From: Rhododendron vialii
Lineage: Eukaryota > Streptophyta > Magnoliopsida > Ericales > Ericaceae
DNA: 64,000 nt
NCBI RefSeq assembly: GCF_030253575.1
Contig: NC_080568.1
Location: 7,043,501-7,107,500 of the forward strand
Direction of reading: 5' to 3'
The first letter of the stretch is position 1. Each line of letters starts with the position of its first letter. Below the pieces are notes generated by a model that ran no database searches, was not told where the DNA came from, and saw nothing but the letters and a program-made list of their open reading frames with translations. The position numbers and the translations under genes are program-made. Below, piece by piece: positions 15,448 through 32,995 of this stretch.

Positions 15448-15695
15448 ATTGTTGTAAAATCCTTAGGTCTCTTCCCAAGAGGTTTAGGGTTGAGGTCACC
15501 ACTATAGAAGAGCGTCTGGACGTTGATAATTTGACCTTTGCCAAGTTTGTAGAAAAGCTTCAAATCTTTGAGATTAACCATTTCTCCGATTTCAAACCCT
15601 CTTAAGTCCGCCCATGAAGACACCTCAAAGACTTGTGAAGCTGATGATGATTTGAGTGACGAAGAGCTTGCTAAAGTTTGCTAGGAAATTCAAAA
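15448..15695 (+). pseudogene. Ty1/copia gag fragment
   Basis: The plus-strand frame reads KILRSLPKRFRVEVTTIEER then LTFAKFVEKLQIFEINH, the classic UBN2 gag block of copia elements, followed after a stop by the acidic DDDLSDEELAK type tail. It is truncated on both sides, and the MITE ending at 15445 abuts its left edge. Confidence 0.7.
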
Positions 15696-16640
15696 AGTTT
15701 TTTTAGGAGAAGGGACCGACCTAGGTAAGCCCAAGTATAGCTCTTTATTGCTCTTTACTTATATTAGTTGATTTGAATTGCTTGGCATATGAAGGGAGCT
15801 AGGTTTAGATAGTTGATGATTTGAGTTGTTGGTTGGTTTAATTTTTAATTGACAGTCCCATTCAACACACCCCAATGTTTTTTATCATTCAAACCCAAAA
15901 TTATTTAAAAATAATGAATATGTGGACTCTGGAGCAGACGCCAAACAACCATTGAATCTGGCAGGGCCAATTTCGTAAAGTTTTTCACGTGTCGTCATGG
16001 TATTCATGTATCCTTTCATCGAGTTTTTTTTTAATATTCTAAGGGTAAGGAAAATTAACTGTGCTCAATATTGTCCTTCGTTATTTTTTCTCTTCTTATC
16101 CCTCAAACCAAATAAGGGAATAGAAATTTTTTTTAAAATTTTCGTGTCATATCTCTTCATTTCCTCAAGATCCAGCCATTTCCGTCTTTGTTGAAGTAAA
16201 TATCGAAACGCAGTCACCACTCTGAGTTAAACTCTCAAAAAAAAAAGAAAGCAAAAACTGGAAGAGAGAATAACTTATTCACGGTTTCGGGCAGTCTCAC
16301 CCGTCCGTTTCGGCAATCAACAGTTGAGATACGTTTTAAACTATTACCGGTATTAATTAAATATTTTTACCGTTAATAGTTTGTCCTTAATTTGGATCGT
16401 TCAAAATATTTTTGGACTGCCGAGATTGGCCTCCATAAACTTTATTTACGGGAGGTTCTCAAAATGGAAAGCAACTCTCAAAAACACTACAACCAGAACA
16501 ATTCTTTGAATTACAAAACCCAGAAGGAAAAAACAATTACTAAATTGCAAACCGAGAACAAAAACAACAACGACAACAACAACAACCTGGGCAATCTAAG
16601 CAGCCCGATTTATTTGACTTGGGACAGCTGGATTGGAAAA
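15696..16640. other. Non-coding 3' flank of GST copy b
   Basis: AT-rich, no recognisable gene. The final portion (about 16440-16640) shares phrases with the 3' flanks of other GST copies (TTGAATTACAAAACCCAGAAGG) and probably includes the 3'UTR. CAACAACAA-type short repeats at 16560-16590. Confidence 0.4.
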
Positions 16641-19838
<3,198 letters not shown>

Positions 19839-20778
19839 TTATAGTAGTTGTAGGGTTTGTTGAGTCTTTAATTTGACGGTTGGGCAATATGCCCACCAAA
19901 CTTTCTACTATCGGTCCGGCTAATTGGTGTCAAAAATGGCAAATTTAACAATTTAATTGCCCATCCTATGCTTTTAGTACAAACTTGGGGAATTTGCATT
20001 TCAGTGGGACAAATAATGCCCAAACTCATAGAAAGGTTTTTTTGGAATTGCATAAATATAAAACGGAGGAAAAAAAAATTCCCATACATGATTAACTAAG
20101 TTGTCTCGTCTATGGACCTAAGTTGTTCCTTCTATGGACCTAAGTTGCCCCTTCCATGAACTTCCTGGGTGTTCAATTTATTAAGTATCTCTTCAATTTC
20201 GTTACCATTTCCATTTTTTTTTGAGAAATTTGGGATTTGGGTTACTTGTAGATTTGGATTTTTAAAGTACTTTGAGATTAATGTCTTTTGGATAATCTTT
20301 TAGAAAGAGAAAGGATAGAGAAAATAAGGTGTATATTTTCTAGCATCCACTTTATACTTTTGCTTTTAAATTCTAGGAATTGTTACTTGAAATTTCTTGT
20401 TTGGTTTTACTTGAAAATGTGAAGAAGTTATGCTACCAGCTACTAATTTGCTTCACTGGCTGCGTTTCTTAGAAAAAATAAGGTGCAACTTAAGTCCATA
20501 GAAGGGACAACTTAGGTCTATAGAATGAGCAACTTAGGTACTCAGATTCGATTACAAACCGACTCCATGTTTGGGAAATTTTAATTGGTTCGTTTCATGT
20601 ATGGGCAGAGCCGGCTAATGGCATAGGCGGGAGAAGCACGGGCTTCGGGCCCCCAAAAAATATTTAAAATGAGGGCCTCAAAATTCTAGGATCCCTATAT
20701 ATATGTATGTATCTATGATCCAATTTTTTTTTTTTGCACTAAATCTTCTTTACACAAAATAAGCCCAATTGAAATTTA

Positions 20779-21135
<357 letters not shown>

Positions 21136-21215
21136 TCAAAAAGGTTAATAAAAAAGTGATGACTTAGTTATAAAAGTTATAACATAAGAATTTAGAAAGA
21201 TGCCAAATAAATAAT

Positions 21216-21402
21216 GGGAACTGATTTTCGCGCTCCAAGATTTGCTGCAGGCGCTCCACATTTTTGTTTTTATACTGTGATGTTGCTGGCAACATCAGTG
21301 TATATTTTGTTTTTACACTGTGATGTTGCTGGCAACATCACAGTGTAAAAACAAAAAGGTGGAGCGCCTGCAGTAAATCTTGGAGCGCGAATATCAATTC
21401 CC
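21216..21402. mobile_element. Foldback MITE, 187 bp, 8-bp duplication
   Basis: Left end GGGAACTGATTTTCGCGCTCC and right end GGAGCGCGAATATCAATTCCC are inverted, and the interior pairs through GATGTTGCTGGCAACATCA. It is flanked by TAAATAAT at 21208-21215 and 21403-21410. The duplication length fits hAT or Mutator-type mobilisation. It is nested inside the hAT element. Confidence 0.9.
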
Positions 21403-22015
21403 TAAATAATATGACAAATAAATTTTAGCATTATTACTGTTCTAGTAAGTTAGTGTACACATTTAAATAAGAATTAAACGGTGGAATTCCTCATTAGCAT
21501 CACTGCGACGATCGAAACAAAAGAAAAAAAAAAGAAATGCCAATTCAAGGGACAGAAGAATGCATGAGCCGATCCAAAAAAGAAAGAAAGAAAGAAAGAA
21601 ACTTTGCTTCACGCTTGAGTGAGTTATTGGTGAAGCAGCTTAACTATGGAGACTTAATTAGTACATTTGCAGCAACAAATGCGAGAAGACTAATTTTCAA
21701 ATGATAGATTTTGAGGTATTATAATAGTTGCATTTTTTTTGGATAATTATATGCTTCTATTTTGTAATGGCAAATCTTTTGTAATGGTTTTTTTTTTTTG
21801 TGAGACTCTTTGTAGACCACTTTTGTATGGAAAATATATGAAGGCCTTATTCAAAAGGTTCGCTTCCGGCCTCCATAACTTATGAGCCGGCCCTGTGTAT
21901 GGGGAATTTTTTTCCTCCGTTCCATATTTATGCAATTCCGTAAAAACTTCTTCATGAATTGGACATTATTTGCCCCAACTCCCACTGAAATGCAAATTCC
22001 CCTACAAACTTTCAC

Positions 22016-22829
22016 TTTTTGATTCAAAAGATCAACAAGCACTTTTGTAAATGTAAATGACAATTCTACCCTGCGACCAATTGTTCTACTGCTTTCTTAA
22101 TTTTTGTAATGTTAGGTGTTTCAAACCAGCTTGCATGTATCTTGAACTAATTTTTACAGCCGAGGCCACAACTTTTTTGCATGCTTAAGCATGGGGTGAG
22201 CTGGCTCTAAGAATTGTTGGTAAAAAAAATCGAATCAAAAATCTTGAATATGAGCAAATTAATCCATAAATCCTAAGCCAAGACCACCAGACCAACTCCT
22301 TGGTATGTTAATTATTCTACTGCTCTGTTTCCGATAAATGAAGAACACCGCATTTACTATAGTCCACATTAAGATAAGTCCATTAATTGATGTTGTCAGC
22401 CCCCTACTATCTGAATCTAAATACTCTCCTCTTATTTTGTTTTATCCAGAATTGCATTTATGTCATACAAAAGTTCCTTATTTTCTTCTGACCTAAGGCA
22501 TTTCATATAATTTCACTTAATTTTAGGAAATGAAATGTGTAATTTACGAATAAAATGGCGGATGCAAAACTTATCATCAAAAAAATAATATAATAAACAC
22601 AACACGCAAATTATAGGTTGAACAATATTAAACAATATGCAGATTTCTTGCTCAATCTAGGCTTCCACTTAGCCAAAAGCACAACTCAAATCAAACCGAT
22701 TAAGTTTCATCTCGAACGCACCTACCAAATAACTGGCCATTTACACATACAAAATAAATGTGCACCGTCTTGAGTACCTTGAAGGTTTCATGTAGTAAAA
22801 TAATACTCCAAGCAAAACTATTTACTATA
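22016..22829. other. Unassigned AT-rich stretch
   Basis: No gene or bounded repeat recognised. Confidence 0.3.
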
Positions 22830-23870
22830 TTTCAAAATAATTCAACTAAAACAAAGTCGAAGACAAGAACACCAGTAGTTTTGGGAGTGGCTGTGAAATT
22901 CGGGGGGTAAAGGAGGGGCTGTTGGTAGTTTATAGGACAAGGGCATTCTGTAGGACGGACTACTTTACAAAGAGCTATAGAACGGTTGATCCGGCCTTCG
23001 GGAGGGGTTGTTGGTAGAAGAAGGTGTTTGTTGACTCTTTGACTGTTGGGCAACAGACGATCTCGACCTCAATTTTCTGGATACTTCTATTGGACGAAGG
23101 AGCTGTAGGGTGCCTTCGTTTTCGTCATTTTATAGCAGTGGGTTTTGCATTCTGGATCCTTTTCAGCCTTTTGCTTTTCTCTTTTGGTTCTATCTTGAAC
23201 GGGACCGCAAATGAAACAAACCGAGCCAAGCATTATGTGTAACATTGGCTCGTTAAGGCTTTGAAATAATAATTTTCGCTTGTTTTGGCTTGTTTACTAA
23301 TCAACTGAACAAATCGAGCTCAAGCTAGTTAAAAATAGGCTCGCGTAAATATGCTCGACTCGAATGTATAAACTGCCTGGCTAGCCCGAGTTCTCACAAC
23401 TTTCCAGCGTAGGAGCAGCACAGCTGACATCTTGTATAGCTTATTAAAGCATTACAGTTTCCCATGAACTTCTCCCATTTCTAAACTTCGTTTATATACT
23501 GTATCTAAATTCCATGTATATTCAAACAACAAAACCCCACCTCAGTAGAACCCCATCCCAGTCAACATCTTCGCATCTTTCTGTCGATCACAAGTAGCAA
23601 TTAATACAATAGAAAAACTGACCACAGGTAGACTCAAATTAGCATTCTTTGAAAGTCTTACCTAGACAATAGCTAATTGGCATCAAAATCCGGGCCAAGC
23701 AAATAATACCTCTTTGTGGTTGCCTTTTCGATGCTCATATAAGGCTTTCTGCAAGCTGAGACCCACACAGGAAAAAAAAAAAACACAGCCGATAATGAAC
23801 AAATTACCAATTCGATTTTTGGTTTGTTTTTCCGTTTAAATTGAGCTATTCTCATTGAATAATGGGCAGA
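22830..23870 (-). repeat. Relic of an older GST-unit flank
   Basis: 22900-23110 resembles the upstream regions of GST copies (AAGGAGGGGCTGTTGGTAGTTTATA; GTTTGTTGACTCTTTGACTGTTGGGCAAC), and 23740-23870 matches unit flanks at 28315 and 57430 (GCAAGCTGAGAC...GCCGATAATGAACAAATTACC). No GST exon lies between them, so a copy appears to have been lost here. Confidence 0.45.
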
Positions 23871-24188
23871 GTCCATTTTGACCCCTGTGGTTTGAGCCAT
23901 GTGTGGATATACCTCCTATAGTTTAAAAATGTGCACATAATTTCCTGTGATTTTGAAAATATACGGATAGACTCTCTGCCCTCAAATTTTCCATCCATAT
24001 TAATGTGTACCTCACATGCCTCTAAAATATAATCTGAACCGTTCAGAATGTATTAAAAAGCATCTCTATACCAAATAACCATTTCTATTTGGTATGAGTT
24101 ACATCAAAAAATGAAAACAGCACACTGGCACAAACTCTCTAAATAACAAAACGAAAAAGCTAGTATAAAGCAACTCCAAAAACTGCTA

Positions 24189-24424
24189 CTCCCTTCGTCC
24201 CATTTTTATTGTTCATTTTCATTTTTCGTGCCGTTCTTTCAGCGCTTATATCTTCCAATATGTATCTCCAAAAATATGCAATATGGATCTTGTTTGATAG
24301 TTTTCAATTAAATCTATAATACAAAATTTTCAAAATTATAAAAAACATTGTAGATTGTGAGATATAAGCATTGAAAGAACGGCACGGAAAATAAAAATGG
24401 ACAATAAAAATGGGACGGAGGAAG
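24189..24424. mobile_element. Stowaway-like MITE
   Basis: CTCCCTTCGTCCCATTTTTATTG at the left and its inverse (AATAAAAATGGGACGGAGGAAG) at the right, with TA on both sides. It lies just 3' of GST c. Confidence 0.75.
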
Positions 24425-24568
24425 TACTAAACAAGACTGTTTATTAAATTACAAAACTCCGAACAAACAACAAACAAAAAGTGAAAAATAAACAAAAAAA
24501 AGAGAGAGACCAACTTGAGCAATCTAAGCGGCCCAATTTATTGACTTGGTGACAACCGAATTGGGGAA

Positions 24569-25942
<1,374 letters not shown>

Positions 25943-26154
25943 TGATATTTTGGAAAAGGAAGATGAATAGGACTGCATTGTCCTTGCAAAGTTGACTTCT
26001 ACTGAGCTTTTCGAGCTTTTTTTCTTAATTTGTTCTTATTCAAAAAATTTCTTGTGCTTCAATAAAAATAAAAATTATAAATTTTACCTAAATATTTTTT
26101 AAAAAATTCAAGATAAAGTCAATTTTTGGGGCTTTATCTTAGATATTTTTAAAA

Positions 26155-26495
26155 CAGAAATGATATAGGTACCGATGGCCGGGGAGGGATTTCGTACCGA
26201 CCGGCGGCGCCGGGCCCTCTTCGGCCACGGGACGGCCGATCCGAGCTGTCCAAAAATTCTAAAAAAAAAAACCGAGGGGCCCCTCGCCGGAATCAACGGC
26301 ATTCGAGATGTGTAGGGTGCTCGGATCAAGCACCCTACACACCTCGGATGCCATTGATTCCCGCGTTGGGCCCCTCGGTTTTTTTTTTTAGAATTTTTGG
26401 ATGGCTCGGATCGACCGTCCGGTGGCCGGAGACTGCCCGGCGCGGCCGGTCGGTACGAAATCCCTCCCGGCCGGTCGGTACTTATGGCACAACTC
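26155..26495. mobile_element. GC-rich Mutator-type MITE, 341 bp
   Basis: Inverted arms (TACCGATGGCCGGGGAGGG... and ...CCCTCCCGGCCGGTCGGTA) fold across a GC-rich interior, flanked by the 9-bp duplication TTTTTAAAA (26146-26154, 26496-26504). The matching sites in units g-h (about 49610) and i-j (about 54225) are empty. It lies about 500 bp upstream of GST c. Confidence 0.88.
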
Positions 26496-26702
26496 TTTTT
26501 AAAAATATTTTGGTAAAGTATTTTACGTTTCGATTCGTCTTGACGAGACGAATCAAAAAACTAAAAAAGTGAGCCACAAAAGTGACAAATACCAAAAAAA
26601 AAATTGAATAAGAAAAAATTAGAAGAAAAAAAACCCAAAAATTCCTTAGTAGAACTTAGCTGTTGTTATTGCGATATATTGGTGCATTTTAGTGGACTAA
26701 AA

Positions 26703-27084
26703 GGGTGAGTTCTCCTAAACTTATTACAAAATAAGTTTGTTTTGTTCTTATTTAAATTTTTTTTGTATTTGTTACTTTTGCGCCAAACTTTTGTGGATTA
26801 TTGATTCGTCTAATCGGAAAAGTAATTTTTGTTACTTTTACCCAAATATTTTGAGAAATAACCACTTTTAAGAAAATAAGTCAACTTATTTGATTTATTT
26901 TGCTAAAAAGTGGTTATTTTCTAAATATTTGGGTAAAAGTAATTAAAAAAATTACTTTTCTGATTCTTCTCGTCGAGACGAATTAATAATCTACGAAATT
27001 TGGCACAAAACTAACATATGCAAAAATAATAATAAAATAAAGAAAAAGCAACTTATTTTTTATATAGTTTAGGAGAACTCACCC
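26703..27084. mobile_element. PIF/Tourist-like MITE (GGGTGAGTTCTCC ends)
   Basis: GGGTGAGTTCTCCTAAAC at the left is inverted at the right as GTTTAGGAGAACTCACCC. In unit g-h the same insertion (49812-50111) is flanked by TAA on both sides, and unit e-f keeps the empty TAA site (33574-33576), so this family makes 3-bp TAA duplications, as PIF/Harbinger MITEs do. Confidence 0.85.
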
Positions 27085-27106
27085 TAAAGTCTATATTTTC
27101 AAGCTA

Positions 27107-27235
27107 AATGGCTCTAACTCAATTGACATTTCATGATTCTCACCTTGTGGGAGACCAAGGTTTGAGTCCTGTTGTGGGTGTTTGAGGTTTTAAGGCTATG
27201 GATAGTTTTTGAATCCTGGGCAAAAAAAACAACTC
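27107..27235 (+). mobile_element. tRNA-derived SINE fragment
   Basis: A-box-like TCTAACTCAATTGACA and B-box GGTTTGAGTCC (27159-27169), followed by a short body and an A-run. Homologous copies lie in the same place in units e-f (33598), g-h (50137) and i-j (55345). Confidence 0.6.
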
Positions 27236-27544
27236 TATGTTTTCACTGATTTTTAACCAGGTGATTTTTTTCACGTATATCAACAAAAATGTCATTTAAC
27301 GAAAACAATTTAATTATTGTCATTAACCTTTTACAAACAAGAAAAATTACTTAATTAAAAATCTCAAAAGGGGAAGAAACCAAAATTGAAAAAGAAACAT
27401 AAAAAAGACAAAAAGCTACTTTTTTAGATTTCTTTCATCCCATTTTTGGGCAAGAGGGAAGGTAGCAATCTAAGAATGCAAGCAGCCCAAATTATTGACA
27501 TGTTGACGACAGAATGGGAAACAATTGAAAACCGAATTGAAAAA

Positions 27545-27912
27545 TTACTGTGCTTTAGCTCTGGCAGCCATCAGTGACAGGCTCCTCAAGCTTCTCTGCT
27601 TCCAGAATGACCTCCTTCGTAGCACCATTTGAACAAAACCTCTTGGACCATCCGAATAGACCTAGTGTTTTGGTTTCTTCAAGCTGCTCTATATCCGCCA
27701 TCATTTCCAAGGCTCTCAGCCAACCCAAAAGGCTTCCGAGAGCTATATCGAGCTACTCGATCGATGGTGTCAATGCTGAAGAAGTCCTTTCCTTTGCCAC
27801 ATTTGACAAAAGCATCCTCCAATTGCATGAGGACTTTCATAAATTGCTCTATCGCTGCAGTTGTTGTGTCCTGTCCCTCTACATTCTTGAGCCTCCTCAG
27901 TGTCGGCCACCA
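27545..27912 (-). pseudogene. GST exon 2 pseudogene d
   Basis: Resembles GST exon 2 from the acceptor (GCGCAG|TGGTGG at 27912) through [14 protein letters not shown], then shows the run SIDTIDRVARY where intact copies have [11 protein letters not shown]. The run is caused by a 4-bp gain, and the frame is lost until near the ARAKAQ end. A further 2-bp loss occurs near 27572. No exon 1 is present upstream. Pseudogenes h and j share the 4-bp lesion. Confidence 0.9.
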
Positions 27913-28534
27913 CTGCGCAATCATGTACAATACATTGCAATCATTGTGTACGGTGACAAAATTCCTTTCGAATTCATAACTTTCATAACAAGCTCATCTA
28001 CCGGTTCGTGCAAGTGAAATTTAAGACTGTGTATTTGGCTTAATCATGTATCTCGCTCACTAACTGTATGAATCAACATTGGAACAAGAACAATCTTCTT
28101 AATAGGTTTACAAAAAAATTACACTATTTTCACATTTTTTCGTCTTATTCAAAAAATTCGATTTTGATCTTAATTTTTTTTACTTTTTAAATTCCTCTCA
28201 TCATGATAAAGCAATAATCAACAAAAAATTGACGAAAAACTGACAAATGTGAAAAAGAATTAAATAAGGACAAAAAATAAGTCATTTTTCTTATTAGGCC
28301 CAATGGCCCGGCTTCTGTAAGCTGAGACAAAAATAATAATAAAAACAGCTGATAATGAACAAATTAACTACAATATGATTTTTGGTTTGTTTTAGCCGTC
28401 TAAATTGGGCTATTCTCATTGAATAATAACGGCAAATTCGAGCATTTAAAATCCACATCGATAGAAGCAGAGCCTTAATGTGCAGAGAGTTTTGTAGAAT
28501 TCTTATGTCATTGGAACATGAATGCAGGTAGTAA

Positions 28535-28975
28535 GCAAGTTGACTCGGTAGGGGGAGAGGCTATGGAGCTCCAGGTTTGGCTTCGATAAAGTAAGATCCT
28601 CACGATCCGGCATTCCTAAGGGCAGAAGCACAGGCAAGAGGGAAGTTTGTTTGACTTTTCTATTTTCATAGGCAAAACAAAACGAACCCAAAGAAAGGGC
28701 ATAGGCAGCTCCGTACGATTGGTTCACATCCTCTGCAGCCGCAGCTCTCATAAATAACTTATACAGATAGAAAGAAGTTGCTCGGAAGATTGCATTTCCT
28801 TCGCCGCAGTGGGCATTCTCCGCTAGTTATCGATTCCGTCAGGAAAAGGCTAGCAATGGCTCTTGCTTGATTAGTGAAAACGTGAGCCTGCCCTTGATTT
28901 TAGAATGGGGTTTTGGTTCCAAGTCCGATTAGAACAGCGTGCACTGGATTAGTGGGAACGGGAAGTCCTCCCCAT
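28535..28975. other. Possible organelle-derived (mitochondrial) insert
   Basis: About 440 bp of markedly higher GC than its surroundings, with sharp edges (GCAGGTAGT|AGCAAGTTGACTC ... CCTCCCCATGAATATT). A near-identical copy is at 57637-58083 in unit i-j; unit g-h has none at the matching point (51543). The base composition and style resemble plant mitochondrial intergenic DNA. I cannot confirm this without a search. Confidence 0.35.
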
Positions 28976-30112
28976 GAATATTTTCTAAAATATTTCACAA
29001 AAGTTTGGTGCAAAAAATATTATCATTATCAAAATAAGTCAAATAAGCTGACTTATTTTCTTAAAAAATGGTTATTTTCCAAAACATTTCACAAAAGTTT
29101 GGCGCAAAATTAACAAATGCGAAAAAAATTCAAATAAGGACAAAACAAACTTATTTTAAGATAAGTTTAGGAGAACTCGCCGGACCGTCTTCTCCTTTAT
29201 CGAAGGCTCTGCTTACCCATACTATCAACACATCAAGATGCCGCTCGAAATACCGAAGTGCCTAAAAATTGTCATGACGCGGACGTTGGATGACAATTAG
29301 TTTACTTTAAGAGCATTTGACAAGAATGCTCCAACGAGATTTCAACCATCAAGAAAAAGGACGACGCATGACGTGAGCACTTATGAACAGAAACGGAGCG
29401 AGAAATTTCACTACAGAGGAGCGACTATGTATGCGAGACAAACAATAAATAAACATGCATAACAACGTAAATACATTAGAACTCAAAAAAGTACAAAATA
29501 TCAACACTCTATACTTAATTATGTTTTTCATAAACTAACACATCGATTGCAAAAGCGGTAATGACTTACCTCAGCCTATCTAGTAAAACAAGTTATCTTC
29601 AATTGCATTCAATGCTCTTTCATGTCATTAAAAGCATCAATAATAGAATTGGTATCAAATCCCTATGCAATATCCTTTTCTATGTAAATGATCTAGAAAC
29701 TTGCTAATTAAAGTTCATTGGCGGAGTTTAGTCTTCACACATTTCGTAACTACACCTTAGATTTCACCAAAGATTACCAAAATTTCTTCTCATCTGTTCC
29801 TATTTTCTCTAAATTGCCTTCAAAATCTTGATGGTGTGGGATTTTTTTGCCGAAAGAGAGACAGAGGTCTAGTGTGCCATAGAGATTTTATGTTAGAGAG
29901 AAGAAAACATGTGAAACCCTCATAACAATTTATGAGATTGGGGATTTTTATGGGAGAAAAACTGAAAGTTTATTAATGGAGTACTCACAAATTCACAATG
30001 TTAATCCTCAAACTTTATGTTTTGTTATAATTTAACCTGTAGTCTTTTAGATTTTAATGTTGGTATTCTTGTATTTCAAAAGTTAGTTTTATTTGTTTTT
30101 TTTTTCAAAATA

Positions 30113-30229
30113 CCAGAGGGGGGCGAGCCTATTTACTTTCATAGAAATTTTTTTTTTTTTAAATACTATAGTACAATTATTTTTTTCAAGGACGACCATC
30201 TCTACTGGCCCCTCCCTAGCTCCATCCCT
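30113..30229. mobile_element. Small hAT-like MITE
   Basis: CAGAGGGGGGCGAGCC at the left and GGCCCCTCCCTAGCTCCATCCCTG at the right are imperfectly inverted and hAT-like. No exact 8-bp duplication was found. Confidence 0.35.
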
Positions 30230-30948
30230 GTTTATAAAGCAGCAGTTCATGCAAACCTTTGGGCAAACCTTTGAAACTGATAGATAAGCATAAGCTACAA
30301 CATGTTTCTTACAACTAATGAATTCAAGAATTAACTAGTGAAAGACGTGTATCACTATCGTGACTCTGTGAAATATGCTTTTCTGACATTAAGGGCACTT
30401 CCAAAGATCTATTGACAAGGATTACTTGTGGTGTCCGAACCTTAAGTAACATAACGCATATGGCGGGAGCGGAAGGCCACTATGACAGCGTCTTCAAAAA
30501 ACATCTAAAACTATTAATTAAAATTTGTTTGAGCAAAGATTGAGAGCGAAAACGTAGAGCGAGAATTGAGAACGGGAGGAGAGGGGAGGTGCTGCCCCTC
30601 AGAAGGGCGGGAGCATCTTCAAAAAATATCTAAAACTACTAAACTTAGGTTTGATCACAACCCTCTAACAGATAACCATTACTATTTGGTATGAGTTACA
30701 TCAAAAAATGAAAACAGCACTCTGGCACATACTCTCTGAATAACAAGCACATACTCTCTGAATAACAAAACGAAAAAGCTATAAAGCAACTCCAAAAACT
30801 GCTACTAACATGACCATTTATTGAATTACAAAACTCCGAATAAAAAAAAAAAGCAAAATTTAAAAGAAAAACAAAACAAAAAAAGAGACCAACTTGAGCA
30901 ATCTACGCGGCCAAAATTATTGACTTGATGACAACCTAATTGGGGAAA

Positions 30949-32890
30949 TTACTGGGCTTTTGATCTGGCAACAATCATCTTTGCATACTCCACAAGCTTC
31001 TCGGTTTCCCGAATGACATCTTTCACAGCAACATTCGAACCAAACCTCTCGGCCCATCCAAATAGCCCAGGGGTCTTGGTTTCATCGAGCAGCATTATAT
31101 TGGCCATCTTCTCGATAGCTCTAACCCACCCCAAGAAGCTCCCGAGGGCTATATCGAGGTACCCGATTGTGTCACCACCAAAGAAGTCCTTCCCTTTGCC
31201 ACATTTGACAAAAGCATCCTCCAACAGCATCATCCCTTCCATAAATTGCTCTAGTGCTACCGCTTTTGCCTCGTCTCCCTCTGCTTTCCAAATCCCCCTC
31301 AGTGTCGGCCACCACTGCACAATGAGGTAAGATACGTTACAGTCCATGGGTACGTACTATGTGAAAACTCCTTTAGAAAACAGAAGTTTCATAAAATAAA
31401 ATAAAAATGCTCATCTGTTGTTTAGTGCAACTGAAAATTAAGACTCTCTGTATTTATGTAATCAATCAATGTTTGAACAATCTTCTTGCTATAAATGAAA
31501 AAGATTAATGATTGAGAGTTTAATTTAGTTTAGTTTTGGTAGTGGGTGGAGAGAGAAATAAAGTAATGATTGATGATATGAGTAATGATCGGAGAGAGAT
31601 GAGAAAGTAATAATTGGAAAAATAGGGTAATGATCGGAGAAAAAAAATAGAATAATGATTGAAAACTAAACTAAAACTAATATTAAAAAGTTAACCGAAC
31701 AAAGCCTCTGTTAGGAAAAACCCCAAAACTCAGAACTCACACACAACTCAAACAAACACAGAGAGACAATATTTACGTGGTTCGGCAATCGCCTGCTCCA
31801 CGGGCAGCGGATTTCACTATAATGGAGGAGATTTACAAATCACTCACCAAACCCCAAGTGTATACCCAAACCCCACTCAAATGCTACTCTCTCTCTGATG
31901 CTTTACAATATCAGATTACAAAGGTATTTATAGGTGAAGATGGTTGGTACAAATCAAGAGAATTCTCTCTTGGCTGGCTCTGCATTTATGGAAGAGATAT
32001 CCATAAATCTTCATTTGTCAAACAAGTGGGCCGAAGGAGATGTGAAGCCAATCTCAGAAGATTTCTCCTCTGACTAAGATCCTCCCTTATGAAACATGTG
32101 AGGAAATACAAATCTTCAACAGCCTCTTGTAGTCTTGCTCACTAGAGCTGCCCCTCCATGCTCGGATATTCAACAACCCCCACCCCACCCCACCCCAACC
32201 CCCCCACGCCCCAAACAAATTTTAAATCAATGCAAAATTAAACACAAATTTAAATCAATGCAAAATTAAACTGAGTTTTGATCAAAGTGAGCATAAGCTG
32301 AAAAAAGTGTTTTGTATTAATCAAGGAGCTACTAACTATATACCTAATATCGAGATGCCAGCTTATTTTTTAACTTTTTTTTTTATTCGAACCAGCTTAT
32401 GCACCTCCATCAATCCAATGTCCACCATTGAGGGGCTAACTTTTGAAAAGACAATATTAAAAAGAGCAATATTACGAACATAACTTTAAAACACAGTTAT
32501 GACTACGATTGTGTTCTAAAAAGTGTACATGTTTTCAGACTTATTCTGTCGAAAATCAGATCAGAAGCATACCTTATCATCAACATAAGCACCCCAGAAT
32601 CGGGCCATGGCCCGATCGTACGGATCCGTAGGGAGAATACCCGGGCCATCGGTCCACACCTCGTCAATGTACTGCACAATAATAAGGGACTCGCAAATGG
32701 GTTTCCCCCCATGAATCATGACCGGGACTTTCTTATGAACCGGATTCGATTTCAGTAGCAACTCACTCTTGGACCCAAATACCTCCACAAGAAACTCGTA
32801 GTCGACGTGTTTCAAGTTGAGGGCGATCTGAACCCGGTTCACGTACGGGCTGGGCGCCGCACCCAGAACCTTCACGTCGCTCGGTGCCAT
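30949..32890 (-). CDS. GSTU: Tau-class glutathione S-transferase, copy e
   Basis: Exon 1 is 32573-32890 (106 aa, donor GTATGC) and exon 2 is 30949-31314 (121 aa plus stop, acceptor GTGCAG|TGGTGG), giving 227 aa. Ser14 in APSPYVNR and the glutathione-site residues are kept. Private changes: FLVEVFGSK for FLxETFGSK, FWGAYVDDK for [24 protein letters not shown] for [15 protein letters not shown] (loss of a usually conserved Pro) and the ending ARSKAQ. The 1258-bp intron holds a solo LTR at 31709-32121 and a TTAGTTTTAGTTTAG palindrome near 31500-31700. It is the most diverged of the unit copies but intact. Confidence 0.9.
31709..32121. mobile_element. Solo LTR, 413 bp, in the intron of GST e
   Basis: TGTTAGGAAAAACCCC...CAAATCTTCAACA with TG/CA ends, flanked by the 5-bp duplication GCCTC (31704-31708, 32122-32126). 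It shares the phrase ATTTACGTGGTTCGGCAA with other plant LTRs; a similar phrase is in the 56363 LTR. No internal region is left. Confidence 0.88.
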
Positions 32891-32995
32891 TTATACGGGT
32901 GTCTTGAAGTAACAGCGGGCTGTTTGTAATGAGTATTAAAAGGGGGTTTTGTAGTAATGGGTATGGTGAATGTAAAGGAGTGGCTGCTATTGGTA

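Noticed and set aside
27107-27235. A functional tRNA gene
   Set aside because: A- and B-box-like motifs are present, but no acceptor stem or cloverleaf can be drawn, and an A-run follows; it fits a SINE better.
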